Shown in pieces: positions 33,262 to 42,389 of a stretch of DNA of 64,000 nucleotides. Position numbers and translations under genes: made by a program. The notes below the pieces were generated by a model that saw only the letters and a program-made list of their open reading frames with translations, was not told the origin of the DNA and ran no database searches. This DNA is from WHSW01 sp963705955 (GTDB lineage: Bacteria > Actinomycetota > Thermoleophilia > Solirubrobacterales > 70-9), in assembly GCA_963705955.1 (NCBI GenBank), contig CAVPLH010000006.1:310001-374000 (forward strand). Reading direction: 5' to 3'. The stretch's first letter is position 1; every line of letters begins with the position of its first letter.

Positions 33262-34191
33262 ATGACCATGAGCTTGAAGATTCGCCCCGGCGCGCAGCCG
33301 GGCACCGAGGAGATCACCCTCCACGGCCATCGGGTCTGCTTCCGCCGTCGCGGCGAGGGCCCGCTGATCGTCCTCATCCATGGGATCACCGGCCGTTCCG
33401 AGCAGTGGAACCCGGCGATCGAGCAGCTCGCGGAAGGCCACGCGGTCCTCGCCCCGGACCTGCTCGGACACGGCGAGTCGGCGAAGCCGCGCGGCGACTA
33501 CTCACTCGGCGCCTATGCGAGCGCGGTCCGCGACACGATCGCCGCCCTCGGACACGAGCGCGCGACGATCGTCGGTCACTCGCTCGGGGGCGGGATCGCG
33601 ATGCAGTTCGCCTACCAGTTCCCGGAGCGCTGCGAGCGGCTCGTGCTGGTCTCCAGCGGCGGCCTCGGCCGCGAGGTGCACCCCTTGCTGCGTGCCGCGA
33701 CGCTGCCCGGGTCGGAGTGGGTGATGCCGGTCCTTACGCATCCCACGGTCCTCGGCGCCGGTGAGTCGATCGGACGGCTGATCGGCCTCCTGCGCCTGCG
33801 GGCGGGGACCGATCTCGCCGAGGTCGCCCGCGGGTTCGCGTCGCTCGGCGACGCGAAGGCGCGGTCGGCGTTCATCCATACGATGCGAGCTGTGCTCGAC
33901 GCCGGGGGCCAGCGCGTCAGCGCGCTCGACCGTCTCTACCTCGCCGAGTCGGTGCCGTCTCTGATCGTCTGGGGCTCGGCCGATCCGGTGATCCCGGTCG
34001 ATCACGGCCGGGCGGCGCACGAGGCGATGCCGGGGAGCGGCCTCGAGATCCTCGAAGGGGTCGGCCACTTCCCTCAGCTCGAGCGTCCGCACGAGTTCTC
34101 GCGCCTGCTCGTGGAGTTCATCGCCTCCACCGAGCCCGCCGACCTGGACACGTCGACGATCCGCGAGCGACTGCTCGCCGGCGCCGCGTAG
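33262..34191 (+). CDS. Alpha/beta hydrolase
   Basis: 309 residues, complete. Oxyanion-hole motif HGITG near residue 48, nucleophile elbow GHSLGGG (Ser near 110), acid in WGSADPVIPVDHG, catalytic His in EGVGHFPQLERP. Esterase, C-C hydrolase or epoxide hydrolase roles are possible; it sits divergent to an acyl-CoA dehydrogenase with a shared operator, suggesting a role in lipid or ester breakdown. The short ATGACCATG start offers two ATGs. Its 3' end overlaps the MerR-type frame on the other strand by about 118 bases. Confidence 0.85.
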   Translation: MTMSLKIRPGAQPGTEEITLHGHRVCFRRRGEGPLIVLIHGITGRSEQWNPAIEQLAEGHAVLAPDLLGHGESAKPRGDYSLGAYASAVRDTIAALGHERATIVGHSLGGGIAMQFAYQFPERCERLVLVSSGGLGREVHPLLRAATLPGSEWVMPVLTHPTVLGAGESIGRLIGLLRLRAGTDLAEVARGFASLGDAKARSAFIHTMRAVLDAGGQRVSALDRLYLAESVPSLIVWGSADPVIPVDHGRAAHEAMPGSGLEILEGVGHFPQLERPHEFSRLLVEFIASTEPADLDTSTIRERLLAGAA

Positions 34192-34956
34192 CTCGCCTCA
34201 GCGGCGCTCTGCATCCGCTCGACCTCGCGGCCGAGCCGGTCCTCGACGACCTCGGTCATCACGAGCTGGAACATCGCCAGCAGCGCATCGGAGGCAAGTG
34301 GGCGGAGACGCTCGACCGCCTGGCGAACGGCGGGGAGGTCGCGGTCGGGGCGCCCCTGGTCCTCGAACGGCTTCCAGACCTGGCGCATGAACAGCGACAC
34401 GAAGGTCTTCGCGACCGCGTCGGAGTGCTTGCGCAGGTCGGCGGCGACCTCGAGCGCGGCCTCCGCCGGGATCCCGAGTGCGGCGAGCTCAGCGCTCGCC
34501 TGCCCGAGCCTCGGGCTCAGCTCCTCGAACTTGCCGTCGGGCAGCGGGCGCAGGATGCCGAGCTTCTCGGCCTTGCGCAGCAGCGCCGGCGCCGCATCTC
34601 CGGCGCCCCAGCGCTCGGCCAGCTCCTCCGCGGTGACGATCTGCGGGGTCTCGTTCTCGAACGGGGCCTTGACCGCGCGGGTGAAGCGCAGCACCTCTTC
34701 GCTCGAGCCGCCGGCGCTGTCGAGCAAGCCGGCCGATCGCCTCGAGCTTGTAACCGTCCGCCTGCAGCTCGCGGATCAGCCCGATCCTCGACTCGTGGTC
34801 GGGCCCGTAGAACCCGGTCCGTCCTCGAACCTGGGGCGGGGGCAGCAGCCCGCGTGACTGGTGGGCGCGGATGTTGCGGACGGTCATTCCGCTGCGACGC
34901 GCGAGCTCGTCGATCGTCAGCTCGTCGCTCGCCAGCTGCGCGTCCTTCGTGACCAT
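34074..34956 (-). CDS. MerR-family transcriptional regulator, frame broken at 34725
   Basis: The N-terminus from ATG 34956 has the MerR winged helix: LTIDELARRSGMTVRNIRAH and GLLPPPQVRGRTGFYGPDH, then RLGLIRELQADGYKLEAIGR. Removing the C at 34725 (after CGAG on the plus strand) joins it to LLDSAGGSSEEVLRF and the long C-terminal effector region down to REVERMQSA; without this the protein stops early. The effector part has no metal-binding Cys, so it senses an organic ligand, probably an acyl compound given its neighbours. The last ~35 codons are antisense to the hydrolase gene and probably not genuine. It likely controls the divergent ACAD/hydrolase pair. Confidence 0.75.
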
Positions 34957-34984
34957 CCGCGAGGGATTGTATGTGCCATCGGTG

Positions 34985-34995
34985 GATGTGACATG
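34985..34995. promoter_or_regulatory. Operator before the MerR-type gene
   Basis: GATGT-G-ACATG, 29 bases upstream of the regulator start; near-identical to 33230-33240. Autoregulation is inferred. Confidence 0.4.
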
Positions 34996-35070
34996 ACGGA
35001 CGGCATTGGCCCGCGGCGATCAGCGGCCGACGAGCCGGCGTTCCAGGGGCGCCGCGCTCGCCGGCCGAGC

Positions 35071-36210
35071 TCAGCGCGGCGTGCGGTCGAGCTCGCCGGC
35101 TCCGAGGTCCTCACGGCCGAGATCGTCGAGCAGGTGGCGAAGCTCCGGCTCGCCCTCGTCGCCGAGGAGGCCGATCGTGCCGGGCCAGTACGGGCTCTCG
35201 GCGGCGGTGCTGCGAAGCAGCGGCGGAGAGTGGACCCAGCTGCCCGTATTCCAGAGGCGGGTGCCGCCGCTGTCCCATCCGGGCTCCGCTCCGATCGGGC
35301 CGCGACGATGCGTGTGCCCGAAGACCACGTGATCGGCGTCGATCCGCAGTCGTTCGACCACCTCCGACATCGCCACCACCCCCGCACGGGTGACCGCGCC
35401 GGGGGACAGATCGGAGCGCACCGGGCCGATCCCGAGCCGGTTCGCGACCCCTACCGCGCCGGGCACGGCCACCGAGCCGAGCAGCCAGCCACGCAGACGC
35501 GCCGACCGGCTCTCGCCGCCGCCGACCATCTCCCAGACGCGGGCGGAGGGGTTCGCGCCGCCCCTGCGGCTGCCGCCTGACTCGGCCAGTGCCGTCAGGA
35601 AGCTGTAGACGGGTGCCTGGACGCGCTCGTAGTCCTCGATCGTCGATTGCTCCGGGTTCTCGGGCGGGTCGAGCGGGTCGGGGCCGTCGGGCGGGATCCC
35701 GAGCAGCCGCTCGACCACACCGATGCCCATCCGCTCGAAGGTCGGCACGGTCAGGTGCCGGTCGAGGAAGTGGCCGTGGGTGGCGTAGACGTCGTCGCGC
35801 AGCCAGAGCCCCGGGTACGCCGCCACGACCCGACATCCGGCGGCGGCCGCGGCGAGCTCCCCGATCGCCCCACCGGTGGGCTCGAAGCGGTGCTCGAGCT
35901 CGAGTGGCGCGGCGTCTCCAAGCGCCCGGTCCTCGAGCCAGCGCTCGACGAGATGGTGGTCGTGATTGCCGCCGACGATCACGATCTCGGCCCCGGCGAG
36001 GGCGTCGGCGAGCCGCGCGAACAAGGGACGGGCGACGGCGATCGACTCGCTCAGCGGGATGTCTCGCATCTCGACCACGTCGCCGAGCAGCACCAGCCGG
36101 TCGACTCCGTCGACGGCCTCGAGCAGACGGTCGACGAACGCCGGCCGACGCAAGAGGTCGGCGCCGGCGCCGTGGCCGAGGTGCAGGTCGGAGACGACCG
36201 CGGTCCGCAT
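35071..36210 (-). CDS. Calcineurin-like metallophosphoesterase
   Basis: 379 residues from ATG 36210 (MRTAVVSDLHLGHG); a longer frame to 36285 adds an unneeded leader. All di-metal motifs are present in order: SDLHLG, LLGDVVEM (GDxx), GNHDHHL (GNHD), THGH and late GHTHRRGP (GHTH). The middle holds a long insertion with Pro-rich DGPDPLDPPENPEQ and a hydrophobic stretch near the C-terminal third. Substrate unknown; UDP-diacylglucosamine hydrolase-like or general phosphodiesterase. It is divergent from the RDD gene 69 bases away. Confidence 0.88.
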   Translation of the reverse strand: MRTAVVSDLHLGHGAGADLLRRPAFVDRLLEAVDGVDRLVLLGDVVEMRDIPLSESIAVARPLFARLADALAGAEIVIVGGNHDHHLVERWLEDRALGDAAPLELEHRFEPTGGAIGELAAAAAGCRVVAAYPGLWLRDDVYATHGHFLDRHLTVPTFERMGIGVVERLLGIPPDGPDPLDPPENPEQSTIEDYERVQAPVYSFLTALAESGGSRRGGANPSARVWEMVGGGESRSARLRGWLLGSVAVPGAVGVANRLGIGPVRSDLSPGAVTRAGVVAMSEVVERLRIDADHVVFGHTHRRGPIGAEPGWDSGGTRLWNTGSWVHSPPLLRSTAAESPYWPGTIGLLGDEGEPELRHLLDDLGREDLGAGELDRTPR

Positions 36211-36278
36211 ACGCGCATCGTCGCAGGTGAAAATCGCCGCGATTCCGACCGCCGCCGCAGCGACCATGCGGCGAGCGG

Positions 36279-37241
36279 ATGCCACCGCCGAACCCAGACC
36301 CGCCGCGACGCCCCCCGCTTCCGGCCCGCCTGCTCGGGATCGGAGCGCGCGGCGCGGAGCGCGTCGCTGAGGCGACCGGGATCGACGAGGCCGTCGAGCG
36401 TACGACCGAGGAAGCGATCGTGCGAGCGCTCGAGAGCCCCGCTCTCGAGCGCGCCGTCGTCCGCGTTCTCGAGAGCGAGGCTGCGCAGCAGGCGCTCGAG
36501 CGGACCCTGAGCAGCCCGGGGGTCGAACGGGCGGCGGCGCGGGCGCTCGATTCGCAGCTCGTCGACCACGCCTGGGATCGGCTCCTTGCCTCCGACGAGG
36601 TGCAGAAGCTGGTCGAGCGGATAGCCGACGCGCCGGAGGTGCGCGCCGCGATCGCCTCGCAGGGCGTCGGCCTGATCTCGGACATCGGCCGCCAGATCCG
36701 CAACCTGACGACCCGGCTCGACGAACGGCTCGAGCGCGCCGTGCGACGGATCATCCGCCGGCCGCGAACCACGCCGAGCACCCATGTCGGCTTCGTGACG
36801 CGCCTCACCGCGATGGCGCTCGACGCCCTGATCCTCGACATCTCGTTTCTGGGCATCACGGCGCTGATCGGCTTCGTCGTCTCGGCGATCGGCGACCCGG
36901 AAGGCGTCTCGCGGGCCGGGTACGTGCTCGGCTTGGGAGCCTGGATCCTGCTCGGCTCGCTCTATTTGCTGACCTTCTGGGCCGCGGCCGGTCAGACACC
37001 CGGGATGCGCTTTCTGGCGATCCGGATCGAGGACTACGACGGCTCGTCGCGGCTCGGCTGGCGCCGCGCCCGCCGCAGGCTTGTCGGGCTGATCCTCGCG
37101 TTGATCCCGTTCGGGCTCGGATTGCGCGGCATCGTCACCCGCGACGACCGGCGCGGATTCCACGACCGGCGCGCGGGCACCGACGTGATCCCGGTCGACA
37201 CCGCCGTCGCCCCCTGGTCGCAGCCCGATCGCAGCGAATAG
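36279..37241 (+). CDS. RDD-family membrane protein with a long helical N-terminus
   Basis: 320 residues. Residues 20-150 are a charged, regularly repeating helical region (ERTTEEAIVRALESPALERA, VRVLESEAAQQALERTLSS), probably a coiled coil; the RDD domain follows: RLTAMALDALILDI (Arg-Asp motif), two further hydrophobic helices and GQTPGMRFLAIRI, ending with RRGFHDRRAGTDV. RDD proteins are thought to act in ion or small-molecule transport or to assist membrane complexes. The helical part repeats a 15- to 17-residue ALExxxxxRVLE-like pattern. It is 12 bp from the next gene, possibly co-transcribed. Confidence 0.82.
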   Translation: MPPPNPDPPRRPPLPARLLGIGARGAERVAEATGIDEAVERTTEEAIVRALESPALERAVVRVLESEAAQQALERTLSSPGVERAAARALDSQLVDHAWDRLLASDEVQKLVERIADAPEVRAAIASQGVGLISDIGRQIRNLTTRLDERLERAVRRIIRRPRTTPSTHVGFVTRLTAMALDALILDISFLGITALIGFVVSAIGDPEGVSRAGYVLGLGAWILLGSLYLLTFWAAAGQTPGMRFLAIRIEDYDGSSRLGWRRARRRLVGLILALIPFGLGLRGIVTRDDRRGFHDRRAGTDVIPVDTAVAPWSQPDRSE

Positions 37242-37252
37242 ACTCGCGAGCC

Positions 37253-40200
37253 ATGCCCGACGGGGGTAGTGCCGAGGCGACGCAGAACGGAATCGAGGTC
37301 GAGAACCCGGCGACCGGCGAGGCGATCGCCACGGTCCCGGACCTGGGCGTCGAGGAGGTGCGCGCGATCGTCGCCGCGGCGCGGGCCGCGCAGCCGGCAT
37401 GGGAGGCGCTCGGCTTCGACGGCCGGGCCGAGGTCCTGCTCGCCGCGAACCGCTGGATGGTCGCGAACGGCGAGCGGGTCGTCGGCACGATCGTCTCCGA
37501 GACCGGAAAGCCAGTCGATGAGACCCAGCTCGCCGAGCTCTCCTACGGGCTCTCGGCGCTCGAGTTCTGGGCCAAGAAGGCGCCGCTCTACCTTGCCGAC
37601 GAGGAGATCGAGTCGGCGTCGCCGCTGGTCCGCGGCCGCCGGCTCGTGGTCCGCTACGCGCCGCTCGGCGTCGTCGGCGACATCGGGCCCTGGAACTACC
37701 CCTTGATCAACTCGTTCGGCGATTGCATCCCGGCGCTCGCCGCCGGCAACGCGGTGATCCTGAAGCCGTCCGAGGTGACCCCGCTGACCTCGCTGCTGAT
37801 GGCCGAGATGCTGACCGAGTGCGGAATCCCGGACGGCGTCTTCGCCGTCGCCACGGGGCGCGGCGAGACCGGCGCGGCGCTCATCGACGAGGTCGACTTC
37901 GTGATGTTCACCGGCTCGGTCGCGACCGGCAAGAAGGTGATGGCGAGGGCGGCTGAGACGCTCACCCCCGTCAGCCTCGAGCTCGGTGGCAAGGACCCGA
38001 TGATCGTCCTCGCCGACGCCGATCTCGAGCGGGCCGCGAACGCCGCGGTCTCCTACGGGCTCAACAACTCGGGCCAGGTCTGCATCTCGGTCGAGCGCAT
38101 CTACGTCGAGGAGCCGGTTCACGACGAGTTCCTCGAGCGGCTCACCGCGAAGGTCGAGGGGCTGCGCCAGGGACCGCCGGGGCCGGCCGGCTCGATCGAC
38201 GTCGGAGCAATCATCTTCCCGCCGCAGCTCGAGCTGATCGAGGCGCACGTGCGCGACGCCGTCGACAAGGGCGCCACCGTCGTCACCGGTGGCGAGCGGG
38301 GTGAGGGTCCGGGACGCTTCTACCGCCCGACCGTGCTCAGCGGGGTCGATCACTCGATGCTCTGCATGACCGAGGAGACGTTCGGACCGACTCTGCCGGT
38401 GATGAGCGTCAGCGACGCCGACGAGGCGGTCAGCCTCGCCAACGACGGCCTCTACGGCCTCCAGGCCTCGGTCTGGACCCGCGACCACGAGCGCGGCGAG
38501 CAGATCGCCCGCCGCGTCGAAGCAGGCTCGGTCTGCGTCAACGACGCCCAGATCAACTACATCGCGCTCGAGCTCCCGATGGGCGGCTGGAAGGCCTCCG
38601 GACTCGGCTCGCGTCACGGTGCGGACGGGATCCGCAAGTACACGAAACGCCAGTCGCTGATGGTCACACCCGGCTACGCGCCGGCGCGTGACGCGCATCA
38701 CTTCCCCTACAGCGCCCAGGCGAGCCAGACGATCGGTGAGACGTTCGCGGTCCTGGCGACCAGCGACCTGTTCTCGGATGCCCAGCGGGCGACGCTCGCC
38801 GCGCTCTGTGACACGTTCATCCCGGCGCTCGAGCCGCCCGCCGACGACCGCGACGACCGCTACGGCTTCTGGCGCCGCGCCGCCTCCCACGCGATGATCC
38901 CGGAGGGCGTCGAGGTGGCGCTGCTGCAGGCGCAGCTGCCCGACGAGCAGGTGGTTGGCCTGCGCTCGCTGCTCGACTCGCTGGCCGAGAGCGGGATCGT
39001 CGCCACGACCCCCCAGGAGGCCCGCGAGCAGATCGTCCACGGCGTCAGCGACCAGAGCCCGGAGGCCCTGGCGGCGATCTCGACCCTGCGCGGGATCGCC
39101 GCGACGCTCTACTACGCGCTGCCCGACCTCGGCACCGGGCGCAACCCGACCTGGGACGCGATCGGCTACCCGGGACCGATCACGCCGCCCCCGGACCGCC
39201 CACGGCCGCTGCGGATCCACCGGCCGAGCGGGGCGGAGGAGGTGATCGATGCCGACGTGTGCGTGGTCGGCTCCGGCGCAGGGGGTGGGGTGATCGCCGC
39301 CGAGCTCGCCGCGGCGGGGAGCTCGGTCTGCGTGCTGGAGATGGGGGGCTATCACGACGACCGCGACTTCGACCAGCTCGAGCTCTCGGCCTACCAGCGC
39401 CTCTACCTGAACGGCGGCCCGTTCCCGACCGCCGAGGGCCAGGTCGGGATCGTCGCCGGCACCGGGGTCGGCGGCGGCACGGTCGTCAACTGGACCAATT
39501 GCCTGCGCACCCATCAATGGGTCCGGGAGGAGTGGGCCCGAGAGCACGGCCTCGAGGGGCTCGACGGGCCCGAGTTCGACCGCCACCTCGACGCCGTCTC
39601 GGAGCGGATCGGGGCGAACGCCGATTGCTCCGACTACTCGGGCCCGCATCGCCGGCTCGAGGAGGCTTGCGAGAAGCTCGGCTACGACTTCCGGACGATC
39701 GTCCGCAACGCCGACCCGGAGCGCTACGACCCGGCATCGGCCGCCTATATGGGCTTCGGCGACCAGTCGGGGTCGAAGCTCTCGACCGCGAAGACGTTCC
39801 TGCTCGACGCCCAGCGGGCCGGTGCGACGATCGTCTCCGACTGTCGCGCGGAGCGGATCCTGATCGAGGGCGGCCGAGCCGCAGGGGTCGAGGGCGCCTA
39901 CGCCGATCCCGAGGCCGCCAACGGGGCGCGCTCGACCCGCGTCGTCGTCCGCGCCCCCACCGTCGTCGTCGCCTGCGGCTCGATCGAGTCGCCGGCGCTG
40001 CTGCTGCGGTCCGGGATCGGCGGTCCGGCGACCGGCGACTATCTGCGGCTGCACCCGACGGCGGCGGTCACCGCCTACTACGACGAGCCCCAGGACTGGT
40101 GCTGGGGCCCGCCACAGGCGGCGCTCTCACACGAGTTCGCGGACGTCGGCGACGGACACGGGTTCCTGATCGAGGCGGCGCAGTCGACCACCGGCCTGTT

Positions 40201-40759
40201 CGCCGGCGCCGTGCCGTGGCGCTCGGGAGCCGACCACAAGCGCCGGATGAGCGACTGGGCGCGCGCCGCACCGCTGATCAGCCTGCTGCGTGAGCGCGGC
40301 CACGGCCGGGTCGTGATCGACGCCGACGGCAACGCGGTGTCGCAGTACCCGGTCGTCAACGAGCTCGACGTCCGTGACATCCGAGCCGGGGTCGAGCGAT
40401 TGGTCCGCATCCACGAGGCGGCCGGGGCGACCGAGATCGTCGGCAGCGCCCGCAAGGCGCCGGATTGGAAGCGCGGCGACGACCTCGAGGCGTTCATCGC
40501 CGACCTCAACGCCCAGCCGATCGCGCCGCGCGACTTCCTGCTCTTCTCCGCCCACCAGATGGGCAGCTGCCGGATGGGCACCGATCCGCGAACATCGGTC
40601 GCCGGCCCGCGGGGCGAGCTGCACGATGCGCCGGGAGTCTGGATCGGCGACGCGAGCGCCTTCCCGACCGCCTCGGGCACGAACCCGATGCTGACGATCA
40701 TGGCGCTCGCGCGGCGCACAGCCGGCGAGATCGCCGCCGCGGAGGGCGGGACCGGTTGA
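37253..40759 (+). CDS. Aldehyde dehydrogenase fused to GMC-type alcohol oxidase
   Basis: 1168 residues in one open frame. N-terminal ALDH (10-480): VVGDIGPWNYPL, FTGSVATGKKV, catalytic Glu in LELGGKD (near 242) and Cys in GQVCIS (near 275). A 480-640 linker resembles the small subunit-3-like leader of long-chain alcohol oxidases (AALCDTFIPALEPP). C-terminal GMC oxidoreductase (660-1165): FAD motif VVGSGAGGGV, TGVGGGTVVNW, ACGSIESPALLLRSG and C-terminal HQMGSCRMG and GTNPMLTIMAL. The pair could oxidise an alcohol to the acid via the aldehyde without releasing it. Start ATG 37253; its stop overlaps the hydrolase start by three bases. Confidence 0.88.
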   Translation: MPDGGSAEATQNGIEVENPATGEAIATVPDLGVEEVRAIVAAARAAQPAWEALGFDGRAEVLLAANRWMVANGERVVGTIVSETGKPVDETQLAELSYGLSALEFWAKKAPLYLADEEIESASPLVRGRRLVVRYAPLGVVGDIGPWNYPLINSFGDCIPALAAGNAVILKPSEVTPLTSLLMAEMLTECGIPDGVFAVATGRGETGAALIDEVDFVMFTGSVATGKKVMARAAETLTPVSLELGGKDPMIVLADADLERAANAAVSYGLNNSGQVCISVERIYVEEPVHDEFLERLTAKVEGLRQGPPGPAGSIDVGAIIFPPQLELIEAHVRDAVDKGATVVTGGERGEGPGRFYRPTVLSGVDHSMLCMTEETFGPTLPVMSVSDADEAVSLANDGLYGLQASVWTRDHERGEQIARRVEAGSVCVNDAQINYIALELPMGGWKASGLGSRHGADGIRKYTKRQSLMVTPGYAPARDAHHFPYSAQASQTIGETFAVLATSDLFSDAQRATLAALCDTFIPALEPPADDRDDRYGFWRRAASHAMIPEGVEVALLQAQLPDEQVVGLRSLLDSLAESGIVATTPQEAREQIVHGVSDQSPEALAAISTLRGIAATLYYALPDLGTGRNPTWDAIGYPGPITPPPDRPRPLRIHRPSGAEEVIDADVCVVGSGAGGGVIAAELAAAGSSVCVLEMGGYHDDRDFDQLELSAYQRLYLNGGPFPTAEGQVGIVAGTGVGGGTVVNWTNCLRTHQWVREEWAREHGLEGLDGPEFDRHLDAVSERIGANADCSDYSGPHRRLEEACEKLGYDFRTIVRNADPERYDPASAAYMGFGDQSGSKLSTAKTFLLDAQRAGATIVSDCRAERILIEGGRAAGVEGAYADPEAANGARSTRVVVRAPTVVVACGSIESPALLLRSGIGGPATGDYLRLHPTAAVTAYYDEPQDWCWGPPQAALSHEFADVGDGHGFLIEAAQSTTGLFAGAVPWRSGADHKRRMSDWARAAPLISLLRERGHGRVVIDADGNAVSQYPVVNELDVRDIRAGVERLVRIHEAAGATEIVGSARKAPDWKRGDDLEAFIADLNAQPIAPRDFLLFSAHQMGSCRMGTDPRTSVAGPRGELHDAPGVWIGDASAFPTASGTNPMLTIMALARRTAGEIAAAEGGTG

Positions 40760-41694
40760 GCGGCCAGGACGGCGCCGGCGCGGACCGGTTCGCGGACGTC
40801 GGCGACATCCGTATCTGCTACCAGGAGATGGGCGACCCGGCCGGCGAGCCGCTGCTGCTGGTCATGGGGCTCGGCATGCAGCTGATCGCCTGGGACGAGC
40901 GCTTCTGCGATCTGCTCGGCGATCGCGGCTTTCGCGTGATCCGCTTCGACAACCGCGACGTCGGGCTCTCGACCGCGATCGAAGCACCGCTGCCGAGCCG
41001 GGCGGCGCTGCTCGCGGGCACCCGCAGGGGGCTCGCCTACACGCTCGAGGACATGTCCGACGATGCCGCCGGGCTGCTCGCCGAGCTCGGGATCGAAAGC
41101 GCGCACGTGGTCGGTGCGTCGATGGGCGGGATGATCGCCCAGGTGCTCGGCTACCGCCACCCGCGGCGGGTGCGGTCGCTGGGCCTGATCATGACCGGAC
41201 CCGGCAAGCGCCGGCTCGCGATGCCGAGGATCCGAGTCCTCAGCATGCTGCTCGCCGATGCGCCGACCGAGCGCGAGCCGTTCGCCGAGCACGTGCTGCG
41301 CATCTTCCGGCTGATCGGCTCGCCCGCCTACGCGACGCCCGAGGAGCGGGTGCGCGAGCTCGCTCTCGCCTCCTACGACCGGGCGCGCAACCCGACCGGC
41401 TTCATCCGCCAGCTGCACGCGATCAACGCCTCCGGCGACCGGACCCGCAAGCTGCGGACGGTTCGCGCCCCGACCGTCGTCATCCACGGAGCCGCGGACC
41501 CGCTGGTGCGGCCGATCTCGGGCCGGGCGCTGGCGCGAGCGATCCCGGGCGCCGACCTGGTTCTGCTCAGCGGCATGGGCCACGACCTTCCACCGCAGCT
41601 GTGGCCGCGGATCAGCTGCGAGCTGGTCGAGAACACGCGCCGCAGCGCCGCGGGCGCCGCGCCACAGGTACCGGCCGCGGCCCTCACTGGTTGA
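40756..41694 (+). CDS. Alpha/beta hydrolase
   Basis: 312 residues from TTG 40756, overlapping the upstream TGA (TTGA), hence translationally coupled to the dehydrogenase fusion. Motifs: VMGLGMQLIAWD (oxyanion region), NRDVGLST, nucleophile GASMGGM, acid in IHGAADPLV, His in GMGHDLPPQL. This subfamily with VMGLGMQ and NRDVGLS is common in actinobacteria; roles include esterase and lipid hydrolysis. A very similar protein is encoded at 55635. It converges on the TetR gene with an 11-bp overlap. Confidence 0.85.
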   Translation: MSGQDGAGADRFADVGDIRICYQEMGDPAGEPLLLVMGLGMQLIAWDERFCDLLGDRGFRVIRFDNRDVGLSTAIEAPLPSRAALLAGTRRGLAYTLEDMSDDAAGLLAELGIESAHVVGASMGGMIAQVLGYRHPRRVRSLGLIMTGPGKRRLAMPRIRVLSMLLADAPTEREPFAEHVLRIFRLIGSPAYATPEERVRELALASYDRARNPTGFIRQLHAINASGDRTRKLRTVRAPTVVIHGAADPLVRPISGRALARAIPGADLVLLSGMGHDLPPQLWPRISCELVENTRRSAAGAAPQVPAAALTG

Positions 41695-42292
41695 TCACCG
41701 CCATCCAGACCGCGGTCAAGGTCTCGACCGCGGTCTCCGCCGTGACGCGCGGCGCGCGGCCGAACGCGTCCAGCAGATAGCTCTCGTTGAGCAGGTTCAA
41801 GGCCCGGGCCGTCTCCGCGATCTCGACCGGACGCTTCTCGGTTCGGTCAGGGACGCTGTGCAGCGCTCGCACGACGAGCTCGTCGAAGCGCCGTCTGATC
41901 GCCGCCTGACCGGCCGCCACCTGCTCGTCGTCGGCCGCCGCCTCGGCCACCGCGCGCAGCAGCGGGCCATGGCGGCGATAGACCGCGACCGGCACCTCGA
42001 TCGCCTCGCGGACCGCCTCCGGGCGGTGATCGATACGTGTCGCGGCGAGCGCGACCTGAGCGTCGTATAGCTCCTCGATCGCCTCCCGGCTGGCCCGTAC
42101 GAGCAGGTCGGCGAGGTCGTCGAAGTGCCGGTAGAAGATCGTCCGTCCGAACCCGGCGCGCTCCATGATCGCGCCGATGCTGAGCTCGGCGTAGGACCGG
42201 TCACGGACGAGCCCGGTGGCCGCCGCGACGATCCGCCGGCGGATCTGCTCGCGCGTCCCGCGCGCCCGCTGCTGTTGCGTTGCCCTGCTCAC
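41684..42292 (-). CDS. TetR-family transcriptional repressor
   Basis: 202 residues from GTG 42292. TetR helix-turn-helix near residues 30-60: YAELSIGAIMERAGFGRTIF with FYRHFDDLADLL. A variable C-terminal ligand-binding domain follows. The promoter region to the right has a perfect GTGTG-A-CACAC operator between the -35 and -10 of the divergent dehalogenase promoter. It should repress that gene and possibly itself; the inducer is unknown, perhaps a halogenated or lipophilic compound. Confidence 0.87.
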   Translation of the reverse strand: MSRATQQQRARGTREQIRRRIVAAATGLVRDRSYAELSIGAIMERAGFGRTIFYRHFDDLADLLVRASREAIEELYDAQVALAATRIDHRPEAVREAIEVPVAVYRRHGPLLRAVAEAAADDEQVAAGQAAIRRRFDELVVRALHSVPDRTEKRPVEIAETARALNLLNESYLLDAFGRAPRVTAETAVETLTAVWMAVINQ

Positions 42293-42311
42293 GTCGTCGG
42301 TTGCCGATCTG

Positions 42312-42340
42312 TTGACATAGTGTGACACACGGTGTAAGGT
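42312..42340 (+). promoter_or_regulatory. TetR-controlled promoter with palindromic operator
   Basis: TTGACA (42312-42317) and TAAGGT (42335-42340) have a 17-bp spacer that contains GTGTGACACAC (42320-42330), a perfect palindrome. This is the clearest sigma-70-type promoter in the window; binding at the operator would block it. Confidence 0.65.
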
Positions 42341-42389
42341 GCGCGCGTGCGACGCGAGGGCGTCATCGGGGCGAGGTAGGTTGGGCGCT

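Noticed and set aside
37034..40054. Minus-strand frame of about 1000 codons
   Set aside because: Shadow of the ALDH-GMC fusion; Arg/Asp/Gly-rich with no recognisable domain.
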